Assembly: GCA_963844845.1 (NCBI GenBank)
Contig: CAWJPW010000011.1
Coordinates: forward strand, 806,001 to 870,000
Origin: CAWJPW01 sp963844845
Lineage (GTDB): Bacteria > Acidobacteriota > Thermoanaerobaculia > Thermoanaerobaculales > Sulfomarinibacteraceae
Direction: 5' to 3'
DNA: 64,000 bases
The notes beneath the pieces were generated by a model. The model did no database searches, was not told where the DNA came from, and worked only from the letters and a program-made list of their open reading frames with translations. Below, piece after piece: positions 40,338 through 48,376 of the stretch; position 1 is the first letter of the stretch, and the number at the start of each line of letters is the position of its first letter. A program made the translations under genes and the position numbers.

Positions 40338-41531
40338 TTACTCCCGGATCTCGGTGATAGAGCCGGCACCCACGGTGCGGCCGCCCTCGCGAATGGCGAA
40401 GCGCAGCCCGCGCTCCATGGCGATGGGCGTGATCAGCTCCACCTCAATGCTGACGTTATCTCCCGGCAACACCATCTCCACGCCTTCGGGAAGCGTCACC
40501 GCCCCCGTCACGTCCGTCGTCCGGAAGTAGAACTGCGGCCGGTATCCCTTGAAGAACGGAGTGTGGCGTCCACCCTCCTCCTTCGTCAGCACGTACACCT
40601 CGGCCTTGAACTTCGTGTGCGGCAGAATCGAACCCGGCTTCGCGATCACCTGACCGCGCTCCACGTCCTTGCGCTCCGTCCCCCGCAGCAGCAGGCCAAC
40701 GTTGTCGCCCGCCTGACCACTGTCCAGGAGCTTCCGGAACATCTCCACACCGGTCACCACACGCTTCACCGTCGGACGCATCCCGACGATCTCCACCTCG
40801 TCCCCCACCTTCACGATCCCGCGCTCGATCCGACCCGTCACCACGGTGCCGCGACCCGAAATCGTGAACACGTCCTCGATCGGCATCAGGAAGTCCTTGT
40901 CGATGTCCCGCTGCGGCAGTGGAATGTACCTGTCCATCGCCTCTGTCAGCTCCCAGATCGACTTGCACTCCGCACTGTCCGGATCCGACGACCCCAGCGC
41001 CTTCAGCGCCGAACCCCGAATCACCGGAATGTCGTCACCCGGGAAGTCGTACTCCGACAAGAGCTCGCGAACCTCCAGCTCCACCAGGTCCAACAGCTCC
41101 TCGTCGTCCACCATGTCCACCTTGTTCATGTACACGATGATGAACGGCACTCCCACCTGACGCGCCAGCAAAATGTGCTCCCGCGTCTGCGGCATCGGAC
41201 CGTCCGCCGCCGACACCACCAGCACCGCACCGTCCATCTGCGCCGCCCCCGTGATCATGTTCTTCACGTAGTCGGCGTGCCCCGGACAGTCCACGTGCGC
41301 GTAGTGCCGCTCGGCCGTCTGGTACTCCACGTGCGCCGTGTTGATCGTGATCCCCCGCGCCTTCTCCTCCGGCGCCTTGTCGATCGCGTCGAACGGCGTG
41401 AAGTCCGCCAGCCCCTTCGCCGCCAGCGTCTTGGTGATCGCCGCCGTCAACGTCGTCTTGCCGTGGTCAACATGACCGATCGTCCCGACGTTCACGTGCG
41501 GCTTCGTCCGCTCAAACTTCGCCTTGGCCAT
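40338..41531 (-). CDS. tuf2: Elongation factor Tu, copy 2
   Basis: 397 aa, identical in sequence to copy 1 except the penultimate residue (Arg for Val). All GTPase motifs (GHVDHGKT, DCPGH, NKVD) are intact. The order tRNA-Thr, Tyr, Gly, Thr, tuf is the thrU-tyrU-glyT-thrT-tufB arrangement of E. coli. An in-frame extension of 39 codons upstream covers the spacer and part of tRNA-Thr and is not real. Same GCG-rich codon choice as copy 1. Confidence 0.98.
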   Translation of the reverse strand: MAKAKFERTKPHVNVGTIGHVDHGKTTLTAAITKTLAAKGLADFTPFDAIDKAPEEKARGITINTAHVEYQTAERHYAHVDCPGHADYVKNMITGAAQMDGAVLVVSAADGPMPQTREHILLARQVGVPFIIVYMNKVDMVDDEELLDLVELEVRELLSEYDFPGDDIPVIRGSALKALGSSDPDSAECKSIWELTEAMDRYIPLPQRDIDKDFLMPIEDVFTISGRGTVVTGRIERGIVKVGDEVEIVGMRPTVKRVVTGVEMFRKLLDSGQAGDNVGLLLRGTERKDVERGQVIAKPGSILPHTKFKAEVYVLTKEEGGRHTPFFKGYRPQFYFRTTDVTGAVTLPEGVEMVLPGDNVSIEVELITPIAMERGLRFAIREGGRTVGAGSITEIRE

Positions 41532-41541
41532 TTCGCCTCCC
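40347..41541. repeat. Duplicated tuf segment, copy 2
   Basis: Matches 24336-25530 with no mismatch found on reading. The end points are sharp: three differing bases in the last codons on one side and divergence right after GGGAGG on the other. Confidence 0.9.
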
Positions 41542-41603
41542 TCGTTCGTTGGTGTCAGCGTCTGGTGCCCGCGAGGTAACGGGCGCGCTCGAAATGCCTT
41601 GGA

Positions 41604-41679
41604 TGGAGCCCACGACCAGACTTGAACTGGTGACCCCGTCCTTACCAAGGACGTGCTCTGCCGACTGAGCTACGTGGGC
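41604..41679 (-). tRNA. trnT: tRNA-Thr (GGT anticodon)
   Basis: 76 nt with encoded CCA. Acceptor GCCCACG/CGTGGGC, anticodon stem GTCCT/AGGAC around TGGTAA. Last tRNA before tuf, 72 bases upstream of its ATG. Confidence 0.97.
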
Positions 41680-41704
41680 CCGTTGCAACTCGCTGCCTCG
41701 GTTC

Positions 41705-41779
41705 TGGAGCGGGAGACGGGATTCGAACCCGCGACCAACAGCTTGGAAGGCTGTGACTCTACCCCTGAGTTACTCCCGC
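41705..41779 (-). tRNA. trnG: tRNA-Gly (TCC anticodon)
   Basis: 75 nt with encoded CCA. Acceptor GCGGGAG/CTCCCGC; the anticodon loop CTTCCAA lies in CAGC/GCTG. D arm AACTCAGGGGTAGAGT. Part of the four-tRNA leader of tuf copy 2. Confidence 0.97.
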
Positions 41780-41804
41780 GCACGGCATCCTTCCAATCGA
41801 AGAC

Positions 41805-41891
41805 TGGTGCAGGCGGATGGATTTGAACCACCGTAGGCATTAAGCCGGCAGATTTACAGTCTGCTGCCTTTGACCACTCGGCCACGCCTGC
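41805..41891 (-). tRNA. trnY: tRNA-Tyr (GTA anticodon)
   Basis: 87 nt with encoded CCA and the long variable arm of class II tRNAs. Acceptor GCAGGCG/CGCCTGC; anticodon loop CTGTAAA in the stem CAGA/TCTG. Confidence 0.97.
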
Positions 41892-41923
41892 ACGACACTG
41901 CGTACCTCACGCGGTGCCGAGAG

Positions 41924-41999
41924 TGGAGCTGGCGATGGGACTCGAACCCGCAACCTGCTGATTACAAATCAGCTGCTCTGCCAGTTGAGCTACGCCAGC
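41924..41999 (-). tRNA. trnT: tRNA-Thr (TGT anticodon)
   Basis: 76 nt with encoded CCA. Acceptor GCTGGCG/CGCCAGC; anticodon loop TTTGTAA in the stem CTGA/TCAG. First gene of the tRNA-tuf-secE-nusG-rplKAJL-rpoBC unit. Confidence 0.97.
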
Positions 42000-42064
42000 C
42001 AGTCTCGGCTCCCGTTCCCGCTTGCTTGCAAAGAGCACACCATCGCACGGGCGATGGGACGCGG

Positions 42065-42093
42065 ACAGTAACACACCGGGATTGGCGATGCAA
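42065..42093 (-). promoter_or_regulatory. Possible promoter of the tRNA-tuf-rpoBC unit
   Basis: Minus strand: TTGCAT, 17-base spacer, TACTGT, about 65 bases before the first tRNA. A stem CCATCGC/GCGATGG (42041-42058) lies in the leader between the start point and the tRNA. Hexamers are imperfect. Confidence 0.4.
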
Positions 42094-42108
42094 GCCCCAG
42101 TCCAGGGG

Positions 42109-42133
42109 GGTGACGAGGTGACGAGGTGACGAG
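42109..42133. repeat. Three tandem copies of GGTGACGA
   Basis: Exact eight-base unit repeated three times in the non-coding gap between the tRNA promoter and the rlmB stop. The rest of that gap (42134-42277) is GC-rich and shows nothing else recognisable. Confidence 0.7.
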
Positions 42134-42277
42134 AAGGCCGCCCGCCCAAGGCGCCCGCCTCCCCCGGTCGGCGCCAGAGTTCACCGCAACAACGGTGACG
42201 GCGGCCACGACGGAGCCAGCGACGGCACCTGCCTTCGCCGATCCCGCCGCCGACAACGACGACGCCGCCGCCGCCGT

Positions 42278-43003
42278 TCACCGTGGCCCAGGCCGCGACA
42301 GGGCGTAGAGGACGATCCCGGTGGCGACCGAGACGTTGAGGGACTCGACGCCCGGGGCCATCGGCACCGCCACCCACTCGTCCACCTGAGAGCGCGTCTT
42401 GGCCCGCACGCCGTGCTCCTCCGAGCCCACGCAGAGGACCCAGCGCTCCACCGGGCGCGCCTCGGGCAGCGGCGTGCCCGCGGCGTCGGCGCCGAACGCC
42501 CAATACCCCATACTGCGAAGGGCGGCGAGCACATCCGCCGCCACCGTGGCCCGCACCAGGGGCACTCGCTCCAGCTGTCCAGCCGCCGCCTTGGCCAGGG
42601 CACCCGCCAAGGGCGGCGCAGACGGCCCGGCGACGACCACGGCGTCGAGGCCGAGGCCCGACGCGGTGCGGATCAGAGCGCCGATGTTGTGGGGATCGGT
42701 GACGTGGTCCACCACCAGAATCCGCGACGCCACCCCCTCCACCGCCGTCACCGTCTCAAGCTCAACGAAGGCGACCGGTGCAACCCGCACCGCGCAGCCG
42801 TTGTGTGGCACTCCCGCAGCCACCTCGTCGAGGCGCGCCCGCGGCACGAAGCTGAGCGGGAGGCCGCGGGTGCGGGCGATCTCCACCACCCGGTGGGTGC
42901 GCTGGTCACGCCGACCGCGCTGGACCCACACCGCGTCGGCCGGCCGGTTCGACTCGAGCGCCGCCCGCACGGGATGGAAACCGACCACCCAGTGCTCAGC
43001 CAT
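42278..43003 (-). CDS. rlmB: 23S rRNA Gm2251 2'-O-methyltransferase (SPOUT family)
   Basis: 241 aa. The N-terminal L30e-like RNA-binding part starts WVVGFHPVRAAL. The SPOUT knot carries the three family motifs: DPHNIGALIRTA (Asn and Arg), CVGSEEHGVR, and VPMAPGVESLNVSVATGIVL. Uses SAM to methylate a ribosomal or tRNA ribose; the length and N-domain favour RlmB over TrmH. It overlaps ispF by eight bases and ends the rplM transcript. Confidence 0.92.
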   Translation of the reverse strand: MAEHWVVGFHPVRAALESNRPADAVWVQRGRRDQRTHRVVEIARTRGLPLSFVPRARLDEVAAGVPHNGCAVRVAPVAFVELETVTAVEGVASRILVVDHVTDPHNIGALIRTASGLGLDAVVVAGPSAPPLAGALAKAAAGQLERVPLVRATVAADVLAALRSMGYWAFGADAAGTPLPEARPVERWVLCVGSEEHGVRAKTRSQVDEWVAVPMAPGVESLNVSVATGIVLYALSRPGPR

Positions 43004-43484
43004 CGTCGCCCTCCAGCAGGATCACGGCGAGCGCCGCCAGCCCTTCGCCGCGGCCAATCCAGCCCATGCCCTCGCTGGTGGTCGCCTTGACGCCGACGCG
43101 CTCGATCTCGACCCCGAGAAGATCAGCCAGGGCCGCTCGCAACCGCTCCCGGTGCGGCCGGATGCGTGGCCGCTCGCCGAGGATGGTGAGATCGCAGTTG
43201 ACCACCCGAAAGCCTCGGCCCTGCACCAGGTCCCGCGCCGCCGCCAGGAAGACGCGCGAGTCGGCGTCACGCCAGCGCGCCTCTGACGGCGGGAAATGCT
43301 CGCCGATGTCCCCTGCGCCCACGGCGCCGAGCAACGCGTCGGTCACCGCGTGCAGCGCAACGTCGGCATCGGAGTGGCCGTCGAGACCCACCTCGGATGG
43401 AACAGTGACGCCACACAGCTTGAGCGGACGTCCGGCACAGAAGCGGTGGACGTCGACCCCCTGGCCCACGCGGAAGCGGCTCAC
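42996..43484 (-). CDS. ispF: 2-C-methyl-D-erythritol 2,4-cyclodiphosphate synthase
   Basis: 162 aa. MEP isoprenoid pathway: makes MEcPP and releases CMP. Zinc ligands are in GQGVDVHRF and LDGHSDADVALHAVTDALLG; CDLTILGERPRIRPH and VGVKATTSEGMGWIGRGEG are also present. Adjacent to ispD and overlapping it by four bases; the two are separate proteins here, not an IspDF fusion. Confidence 0.97.
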   Translation of the reverse strand: MSRFRVGQGVDVHRFCAGRPLKLCGVTVPSEVGLDGHSDADVALHAVTDALLGAVGAGDIGEHFPPSEARWRDADSRVFLAAARDLVQGRGFRVVNCDLTILGERPRIRPHRERLRAALADLLGVEIERVGVKATTSEGMGWIGRGEGLAALAVILLEGDDG

Positions 43485-44155
43485 GCTCCGCCCCCGTGGA
43501 GCCGCCGCAGGAGCTCGAGGTCCTCGGGGAGGGTGAGCTTCGGGTTGGGACGCCGGGTGAGCACGGTGCGTACCGTCATGCCCGCCGCCTCCAGGAGCAT
43601 CGCCTCGTCCGTGACCTCGGCCGCGCCGTCGAGGCGGTCCCAGGCGCGTCGCAGGGAGACGAGACGGAAGACCTGAGGCGTCTGGGCCAGGCGAAGCTCG
43701 GAGCGGTCCACGGTGCCGAGGATGACGCCGAGCTCATCGACCCGCTTCACCGTGTCCACAACCGGGCCGCAAAGAACGACTCCGTCGGCATCGGCGAGAG
43801 CGTCGGCCACCCGAAGCACGTCCCAAGGATCCACCAGGGGCCGCGCGGCATCGTGCACCAGGACTCGCTCGATCCCGTGCTCAGCCACCGCTTCGACCCC
43901 GGCTCGGACGGAGTCCTGCCGGCGGGCACCTCCGGCCACCCATAGCACGTCTGCGAAACGTGGTGCGAGCCGCTCGCGCCAGGACGAGAGCTTCGCCCTG
44001 GGCAGGACCACTGCCAGAGGTGCCGCGGGGAACGCCCCCCGCAGCCGCGCGATGGAGCTCCCGAGCACGGTGGACTCCCCCAGCTCGGCAGCGAGCTTGT
44101 CGCTGCCGAAGCGTTCGCCGCGGCCGCCGCCCACACACACCATCCCGAGCTTCAC
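43481..44155 (-). CDS. ispD: 2-C-methyl-D-erythritol 4-phosphate cytidylyltransferase
   Basis: 224 aa, beginning at GTG six bases after GGAGG; the ATG four codons later is possible. Attaches CMP to MEP. The nucleotide loop is CVGGGRGERFGSDK rather than the more usual AAGxGxRMG...PKQ, but the rest is typical: VAGGARRQDSVRAGVEA, VLVHDAARPLVDPWDV, TVKRVDELGVILGTVDRSEL, AQTPQVFR, VTDEAMLLEAAG. Product goes, via IspE, to IspF, the next gene. Confidence 0.93.
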   Translation of the reverse strand: MKLGMVCVGGGRGERFGSDKLAAELGESTVLGSSIARLRGAFPAAPLAVVLPRAKLSSWRERLAPRFADVLWVAGGARRQDSVRAGVEAVAEHGIERVLVHDAARPLVDPWDVLRVADALADADGVVLCGPVVDTVKRVDELGVILGTVDRSELRLAQTPQVFRLVSLRRAWDRLDGAAEVTDEAMLLEAAGMTVRTVLTRRPNPKLTLPEDLELLRRLHGGGA

Positions 44156-44252
44156 CGGCAGCCTCCCCGTCGGCTGTGCGCGCCGCGGCAAGGGCGCGCG
44201 ACCGCGTGACACATGTGCTCGGGCACCCACCCGCCGCGGCGTCGGCGCCGAC

Positions 44253-44807
44253 TCAGACCTCGAGGATCTCCTTCTCCTTGTGCTCGATGACATCACCGAT
44301 CTTGCCCACGTAGGCGTCCGTGAGCGCCTGCACCTCGTCGAGGCCTCGGTGCATCTCATCCTCTGAGATGTCCTTGTCCTTCTCCATCTTCTTGATCTGG
44401 TCGTTCCCATCCCGGCGGATCTGGCGCACCGCGTTGCGGGCCTGCTCGGCGTACGTGTGGGCCACCTTGACCAGGTCCTTGCGCCGCTCCTCGGTGAGGG
44501 CCGGGATGTGGAGCCGGATCACCTTGCCGTCGTTGTTGGGATTCAGCCCGAGGTTCGACTTCTGGATGGCGCGCTCGATCTCGCCGAGCATCTTGGGCTC
44601 CCACGGTGCGATGGTGATTGTCGTGGGCTCCGGCACCGACAGACTGGCGACCTGGTGCACGGGCGTCGGGCTCCCGTAGTAGTCCACCGAGATGCCGTCG
44701 AGGAGCCCCACCGACGCGCGCCCTGTGCGCAAGCCGGCGAGCTCGCCCTTGAGCGCCTCGATCGCACCCATCATTCTCTTCTCCAGGTCCTTCAGCGCTT
44801 CCTTCAT
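44253..44807 (-). CDS. frr: Ribosome recycling factor
   Basis: 184 aa. Starts MKEALKDLEKRMMGAIEALK and contains LAGLRTGRASVGLLDGISVD, EPTTITIAPWEPKMLGEIER and NPNNDGKVIRLHIPALTEER. Splits post-termination ribosomes with EF-G. The start overlaps the pyrH stop by four bases; the pyrH-frr pair is the usual order. The 97-bp gap to ispD shows no distinct signal. Confidence 0.98.
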   Translation of the reverse strand: MKEALKDLEKRMMGAIEALKGELAGLRTGRASVGLLDGISVDYYGSPTPVHQVASLSVPEPTTITIAPWEPKMLGEIERAIQKSNLGLNPNNDGKVIRLHIPALTEERRKDLVKVAHTYAEQARNAVRQIRRDGNDQIKKMEKDKDISEDEMHRGLDEVQALTDAYVGKIGDVIEHKEKEILEV

Positions 44808-45532
44808 ACAGCCTCCCGGGGTCCCACCAGGGACCCGATCTGCTCCCCGAGGACCACCCTCTTGAGGATACCCGGCTTGTGGATGTTGAAGATCTGGACC
44901 GGAATACTCGTCTCCATACACAGGGAAATGGCGGCCGCATCCATTACCCGCAGCCCCTGCTCAAGGACTTCCTGGTACGTGAGGCGCGCAACCAGTGTTG
45001 CCGTGGGGTCCTTCATCGGGTCGGCGGTGTAGACCCCGTCCACCTTCGTCGCCTTCATGAGAACGTCGGCGTGGATCTCGTTGGCTCGCAGAGCGGCCGC
45101 CGAATCGGTGGTGAAGAAGGGGCTGCCGGTTCCGGCGGCGAACAGCACGATCCGCCCCTTCTCCAGGTGGCGGAGGGCACGGCGGCGAATGAACGGCTCC
45201 GCGACCTGATGCATCTCGATGGCCGTCTGAACGCGAGTCGACACCGACCGTTGCTCCAGCGCTGATGAGAGCGCCAGCGCGTTGATCACCGTGGCGAGCA
45301 TGCCCATGGAGTCGCCGGTGATGCGGTCGATGCCCTGCTCATGGGCGGACACGCCTCGGATGATGTTGCCACCCCCCACGACCACGGCGATCTCCACCCC
45401 GAGCCCGTGCAGGGCCAGCAGCTCGTCGGCAATGGCACCCACGACCTGGGGGGAGATACCGAACGACTGATCGCCCATCAGGGCCTCTCCCGAGAGCTTG
45501 ACCAAGACCCGGTGGTACACGGGGGCAACCAT
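44804..45532 (-). CDS. pyrH: UMP kinase
   Basis: 242 aa. Amino acid kinase fold: VLVKLSGEALMGDQSFGI, VVGGGNIIRGVSAHEQGIDR, GDSMGMLATVINALALSSAL, and the GTG-containing AAGTGSPFFTTDSAAALRA; ATKVDGVYTADPMKDPTATL follows. Makes UDP from UMP, the first step toward UTP and CTP. Start near GGAAGATGGTTG-type sequence; nine bases after tsf. Confidence 0.98.
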   Translation of the reverse strand: MVAPVYHRVLVKLSGEALMGDQSFGISPQVVGAIADELLALHGLGVEIAVVVGGGNIIRGVSAHEQGIDRITGDSMGMLATVINALALSSALEQRSVSTRVQTAIEMHQVAEPFIRRRALRHLEKGRIVLFAAGTGSPFFTTDSAAALRANEIHADVLMKATKVDGVYTADPMKDPTATLVARLTYQEVLEQGLRVMDAAAISLCMETSIPVQIFNIHKPGILKRVVLGEQIGSLVGPREAV

Positions 45533-45541
45533 CTTCCGAGC

Positions 45542-46387
45542 CTACTGCCCCTCTCCCAGGCGAAAGCGCACGAACCGGCGGATACCGGCCTCGGGCCCGC
45601 CGGCCTGGGTCACGTACTCGCCCACCGTCACCGACGGGTCCTTGGCGAAGGGCTGCTCGGTGAGCACCGTGTGCTCGAAGAACTTCTCCATCTTGCCGCT
45701 GACGATCTTCTCGGCGATGTGCTCGGGCTTGCCCTGGTCGATCACCTGCTGCTTGGCGATGGCACGCTCGCCGTCGAGCAGCTCCGGAGTGACCTCTTCG
45801 CGGGTCACGAACCGGGGATCGCTGGCGGCAACGTGCATGGCGACATCGCGAAGTGCCTCGTCCGGCACCGACTCCGTGCCCTCGACCACGACGCCGATCG
45901 TACCGCCCATGTGGACGTAGCTGGCGAGCTTACAACCCGCGGCGGCCTCCACGAGCGCGAGGTTCGAGAGCACGATGTTCTCGCCGATGGTGGCGACGCG
46001 TTGGGAGATGGCCTGCTCCACCGTGTGCTGGGGATCACCCGCGAAGGGACGCTCCTTGAGCGCTTCCACCGAGCCGAGGCCCTCCTTGAGAGCCTGTGCC
46101 GCCAGCACCCGCGCGAACTCCTGGAAGTCGTCGTTGCGGGCGACGAAGTCGGTCTCGCAGTTGAGCTCCATCACCACGGCCCGCTGGGCATCACCCTCCA
46201 CCAGCACCGCCCCTTCGCTGGCGGCCCGGTGCGCCTTCTTGGCGGCCGCGGCGAGCCCCTTGGTGCGCAACACCTTGATGGCCTCCTCGACGTTCCCGTC
46301 GGTATCGATGAGCGCCTTCTTACAGTCCATCATGCCAGCGCCGGTGCGCTCGCGCAGCTCCTTCACTGCCGTTGCTGAAATCGCCAT
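45542..46387 (-). CDS. tsf: Elongation factor Ts
   Basis: 281 aa. ATAVKELRERTGAGMMDCKK is the N-terminal signature and AVVMELNCETDFVARNDDFQ the core that displaces Mg from EF-Tu (TDFVARN). Nucleotide exchange factor for the two tuf products in this window. Preceded by a terminator-like hairpin after rpsB. Confidence 0.98.
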   Translation of the reverse strand: MAISATAVKELRERTGAGMMDCKKALIDTDGNVEEAIKVLRTKGLAAAAKKAHRAASEGAVLVEGDAQRAVVMELNCETDFVARNDDFQEFARVLAAQALKEGLGSVEALKERPFAGDPQHTVEQAISQRVATIGENIVLSNLALVEAAAGCKLASYVHMGGTIGVVVEGTESVPDEALRDVAMHVAASDPRFVTREEVTPELLDGERAIAKQQVIDQGKPEHIAEKIVSGKMEKFFEHTVLTEQPFAKDPSVTVGEYVTQAGGPEAGIRRFVRFRLGEGQ

Positions 46388-46411
46388 GACGCGGTCTCTC
46401 CTTTGCTTGCT

Positions 46412-46445
46412 TCACAAAAGGGCCAGGTGCGGTTCGCCCCTGGCC
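46412..46445 (-). terminator. Partial terminator between rpsB and tsf
   Basis: Minus strand: GGGCCAGG, 11-base loop, CCTGGCCC, then TTTTGTG. Good stem with a short T-run in the 86-bp spacer. As in E. coli, which has a terminator at this very junction, it likely lowers tsf relative to rpsB while allowing readthrough. Confidence 0.65.
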
Positions 46446-46473
46446 CCCTCTCGTTCACCGGTTCATGAAAGGT

Positions 46474-47526
46474 TCAGGCCTGAGCCGTCTCCGTGTCGTC
46501 GCTGTCGTCGGGGGCCTCGGCCTTTACCTCGGCCTTGGCCTTGGCCTTGGGCTCGGCCTTTGCCTTGGGCTCGGCCTTGGGCTCGGCCTTGGGCTCGGGC
46601 TCGACCTTGGGCTCGGGCTCGACCTTGGGCTCGGCCTTTGCCTTGGGCTCGGCCTTGGGCTCGGCCTTTGCCTTGGGCTCGGCCTTGGGCTCGACCTTGG
46701 GCTCGGCCTTTGCCTTGGGCTCGGCCTTGGGCTTGGGCTCGGCCTCGGCGGGAGCTTCCGCAGGCTCCGCAGTCACTGCCGGCTCAGCCGCAGTGGCCTC
46801 GGTCACCTCTGGCTCCTCCCCACCTTCGCCCACGAAGCGTTCGTCGGCGAGGTTGAGCCCCTCGAGAATGCTGTCCGCCACTCGCGAGGTAAACAGTCGG
46901 ATGGCGCGGATTGCGTCATCGTTGCCCGCCACCGGAAAATCGACCTCCTCCGGGTCACAGTTTGTGTCCACCACCGCCACCACCGGGATACCGAGGCGGT
47001 TCGCCTCCTTCACGGCGATGTGCTCGTGCACGGTGTCGATCACGAACAGCGCGTCCGGCAGATCCTCCATCTCCTTGATGCCGCCAAGCGCCCGGTCCAT
47101 CTTGCGGCGCTGCCGCTCGAGCCGGATCCGCTCCTTCTTGGTGAGGAACGACTCCTCGTTGGCCAGGGTCGCCTCGACCTCCTTGAACCGCTCGATGGAG
47201 CGGCGGATGGTCTTGAAGTTGGTCATCGTGCCACCGAGCCAGCGGTGGTTCACGAAGAACATCCCGCAACGGGATGCCTCCTCGCGAATGGCATCCTGGG
47301 CCTGCCGCTTGGTCCCCACGAACAGGACGTTGCGCCCGGCGGCGGCGATGTCGCGCACGAAATCGGCCGCCTCCTCGAACTGCTGCAGAGTCTTCTGCAG
47401 GTCGATGATGTGGATACCGTTGCGCTTGCCGAAGATGTACGGCTTCATCTTGGGGTTCCAGCGCCGCGTCTGGTGACCGAAGTGGACCCCTGCTTCGAGG
47501 AGCTCCTTCATCTGAATGGTAGCCAC
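46474..47526 (-). CDS. rpsB: 30S ribosomal protein S2 with long EPK-repeat tail
   Basis: 350 aa. GTG start six bases after AGGAG (ATG five codons later possible). The S2 core (1-230) is canonical: MKELLEAGVHFGHQTRRWNP, LVGTKRQAQ-like FVGTKRQAQDAIREEASRC, RWLGGTMTNFKTIRRSI, DTNCDPEEVDFPVAGNDDAI. Residues about 231-350 form a low-complexity tail with 13 EPK units joined by A, V and K, ending DDSDDTETAQA. Most S2 proteins are 230-260 aa; tails of variable length do occur in some phyla. The tail should be disordered and strongly charged on the solvent side. Confidence 0.97.
   Translation of the reverse strand: MATIQMKELLEAGVHFGHQTRRWNPKMKPYIFGKRNGIHIIDLQKTLQQFEEAADFVRDIAAAGRNVLFVGTKRQAQDAIREEASRCGMFFVNHRWLGGTMTNFKTIRRSIERFKEVEATLANEESFLTKKERIRLERQRRKMDRALGGIKEMEDLPDALFVIDTVHEHIAVKEANRLGIPVVAVVDTNCDPEEVDFPVAGNDDAIRAIRLFTSRVADSILEGLNLADERFVGEGGEEPEVTEATAAEPAVTAEPAEAPAEAEPKPKAEPKAKAEPKVEPKAEPKAKAEPKAEPKAKAEPKVEPEPKVEPEPKAEPKAEPKAKAEPKAKAKAEVKAEAPDDSDDTETAQA
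46530..46745. repeat. Degenerate tandem repeat coding the S2 EPK tail
   Basis: Repeats of about 6-18 bases built from GCCTTGGGCTCG (plus-strand sense), coding (A)EPK(A/V/K) on the minus strand. Such arrays commonly vary in copy number by slippage. Confidence 0.85.
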
Positions 47527-47536
47527 AAACCTCTCC

Positions 47537-47929
47537 TTACCGCTTCGAGAACTGGAACCGCTTGCGCGCCTTGGGCTGGCCGTACTTCTTACGCTCAACC
47601 TTACGGGCGTCGCGCGTCAGCAGGCCTGCACCCTTCAGCCGCGGCCGCAGCTCGGGGTTGTACTCCAGCAGAGCGCGGGCGATCCCGTGACGGATGGCGC
47701 CGGCTTGGCCCGAGGCACCACCGCCGGAGACGTTCACCAGAATGTCGAACTTGTCCGCCGTCTCGGTCAAGAGGAGCGGCTGGCGGATCACCATCTTCAG
47801 CACCTGGTTGGGGAAGAAATTGTCGAAGTCGCGACGGTTCACGGTGATGGTTCCGGCGCCGGGTCGCAGATAGACCCGCGCCACCGCCGTCTTGCGTCGC
47901 CCCGTTCCGTAGTACTGGATCTCAGACAC
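47537..47929 (-). CDS. rpsI: 30S ribosomal protein S9
   Basis: 130 aa. YYGTGRRKTAVARVYLRPG, VNVSGGGASGQAGAIRHGIA and RPRLKGAGLLTRDARKVERK, ending KARKRFQFSKR; the terminal KR contacts P-site tRNA. Twelve bases after rplM. Confidence 0.98.
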   Translation of the reverse strand: MSEIQYYGTGRRKTAVARVYLRPGAGTITVNRRDFDNFFPNQVLKMVIRQPLLLTETADKFDILVNVSGGGASGQAGAIRHGIARALLEYNPELRPRLKGAGLLTRDARKVERKKYGQPKARKRFQFSKR

Positions 47930-47941
47930 AGCGCCCCCTTG

Positions 47942-48376
47942 TTACGAGGAGAGGGTGTACGTGCGCGGCTGTTGAGCCTCGTGCGGATGCTTCGCGCCGG
48001 TGTACACCTTGAGCTTCTTGAGGAGCCGCCGCCCGAGGCGGTTCTTGGGCAGCATTCCCCACACCGCGAATTGGATGAGCCGCTCCGGGTGCTTCTCGAA
48101 CATCTCCCGGGCCGTCTCCATCTTGAGAGAGCCGGGCTTGCCCGAATGGCGATAGTAGACCTTCTCCTCAGTCTTCTGACCGGTGAGCTTCACCTTGGCG
48201 GCGTTCAGCACCACCACGAAGTCACCTACATCAAGGTGGGGAGTGAAGGAAGGCTTGTGCTTGCCCCGCAGGAGGGCGGCCACCTCGCTGGCGAGGCGGC
48301 CGAGCACCTTGTCGCTGGCGTCTACCACCAGCCACTGACGGTCGATCTCTGCCGGCTTCGGTATGTAAGTTCGCAT
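47942..48376 (-). CDS. rplM: 50S ribosomal protein L13
   Basis: 144 aa from MRTYIPKPAEIDRQWLVVDA; an in-frame start eight codons upstream lies in the structured leader. VLGRLASEVAALLRGKHKPS, VYYRHSGKPGSLKMETAREM and AVWGMLPKNRLGRRLLKKLK are diagnostic. Early assembly protein. First gene of rplM-rpsI-rpsB-tsf-pyrH-frr-ispD-ispF-rlmB. Confidence 0.97.
   Translation of the reverse strand: MRTYIPKPAEIDRQWLVVDASDKVLGRLASEVAALLRGKHKPSFTPHLDVGDFVVVLNAAKVKLTGQKTEEKVYYRHSGKPGSLKMETAREMFEKHPERLIQFAVWGMLPKNRLGRRLLKKLKVYTGAKHPHEAQQPRTYTLSS

Noticed and set aside
41532..41648. An N-terminal extension of EF-Tu copy 2
   Set aside because: It runs through the spacer and tRNA-Thr; copy 1 shows the true start with the same ribosome site.
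42126..42308. Ala/Pro-rich plus-strand frame before rlmB
   Set aside because: Lies over the rlmB 3' end and spacer with no coding features.
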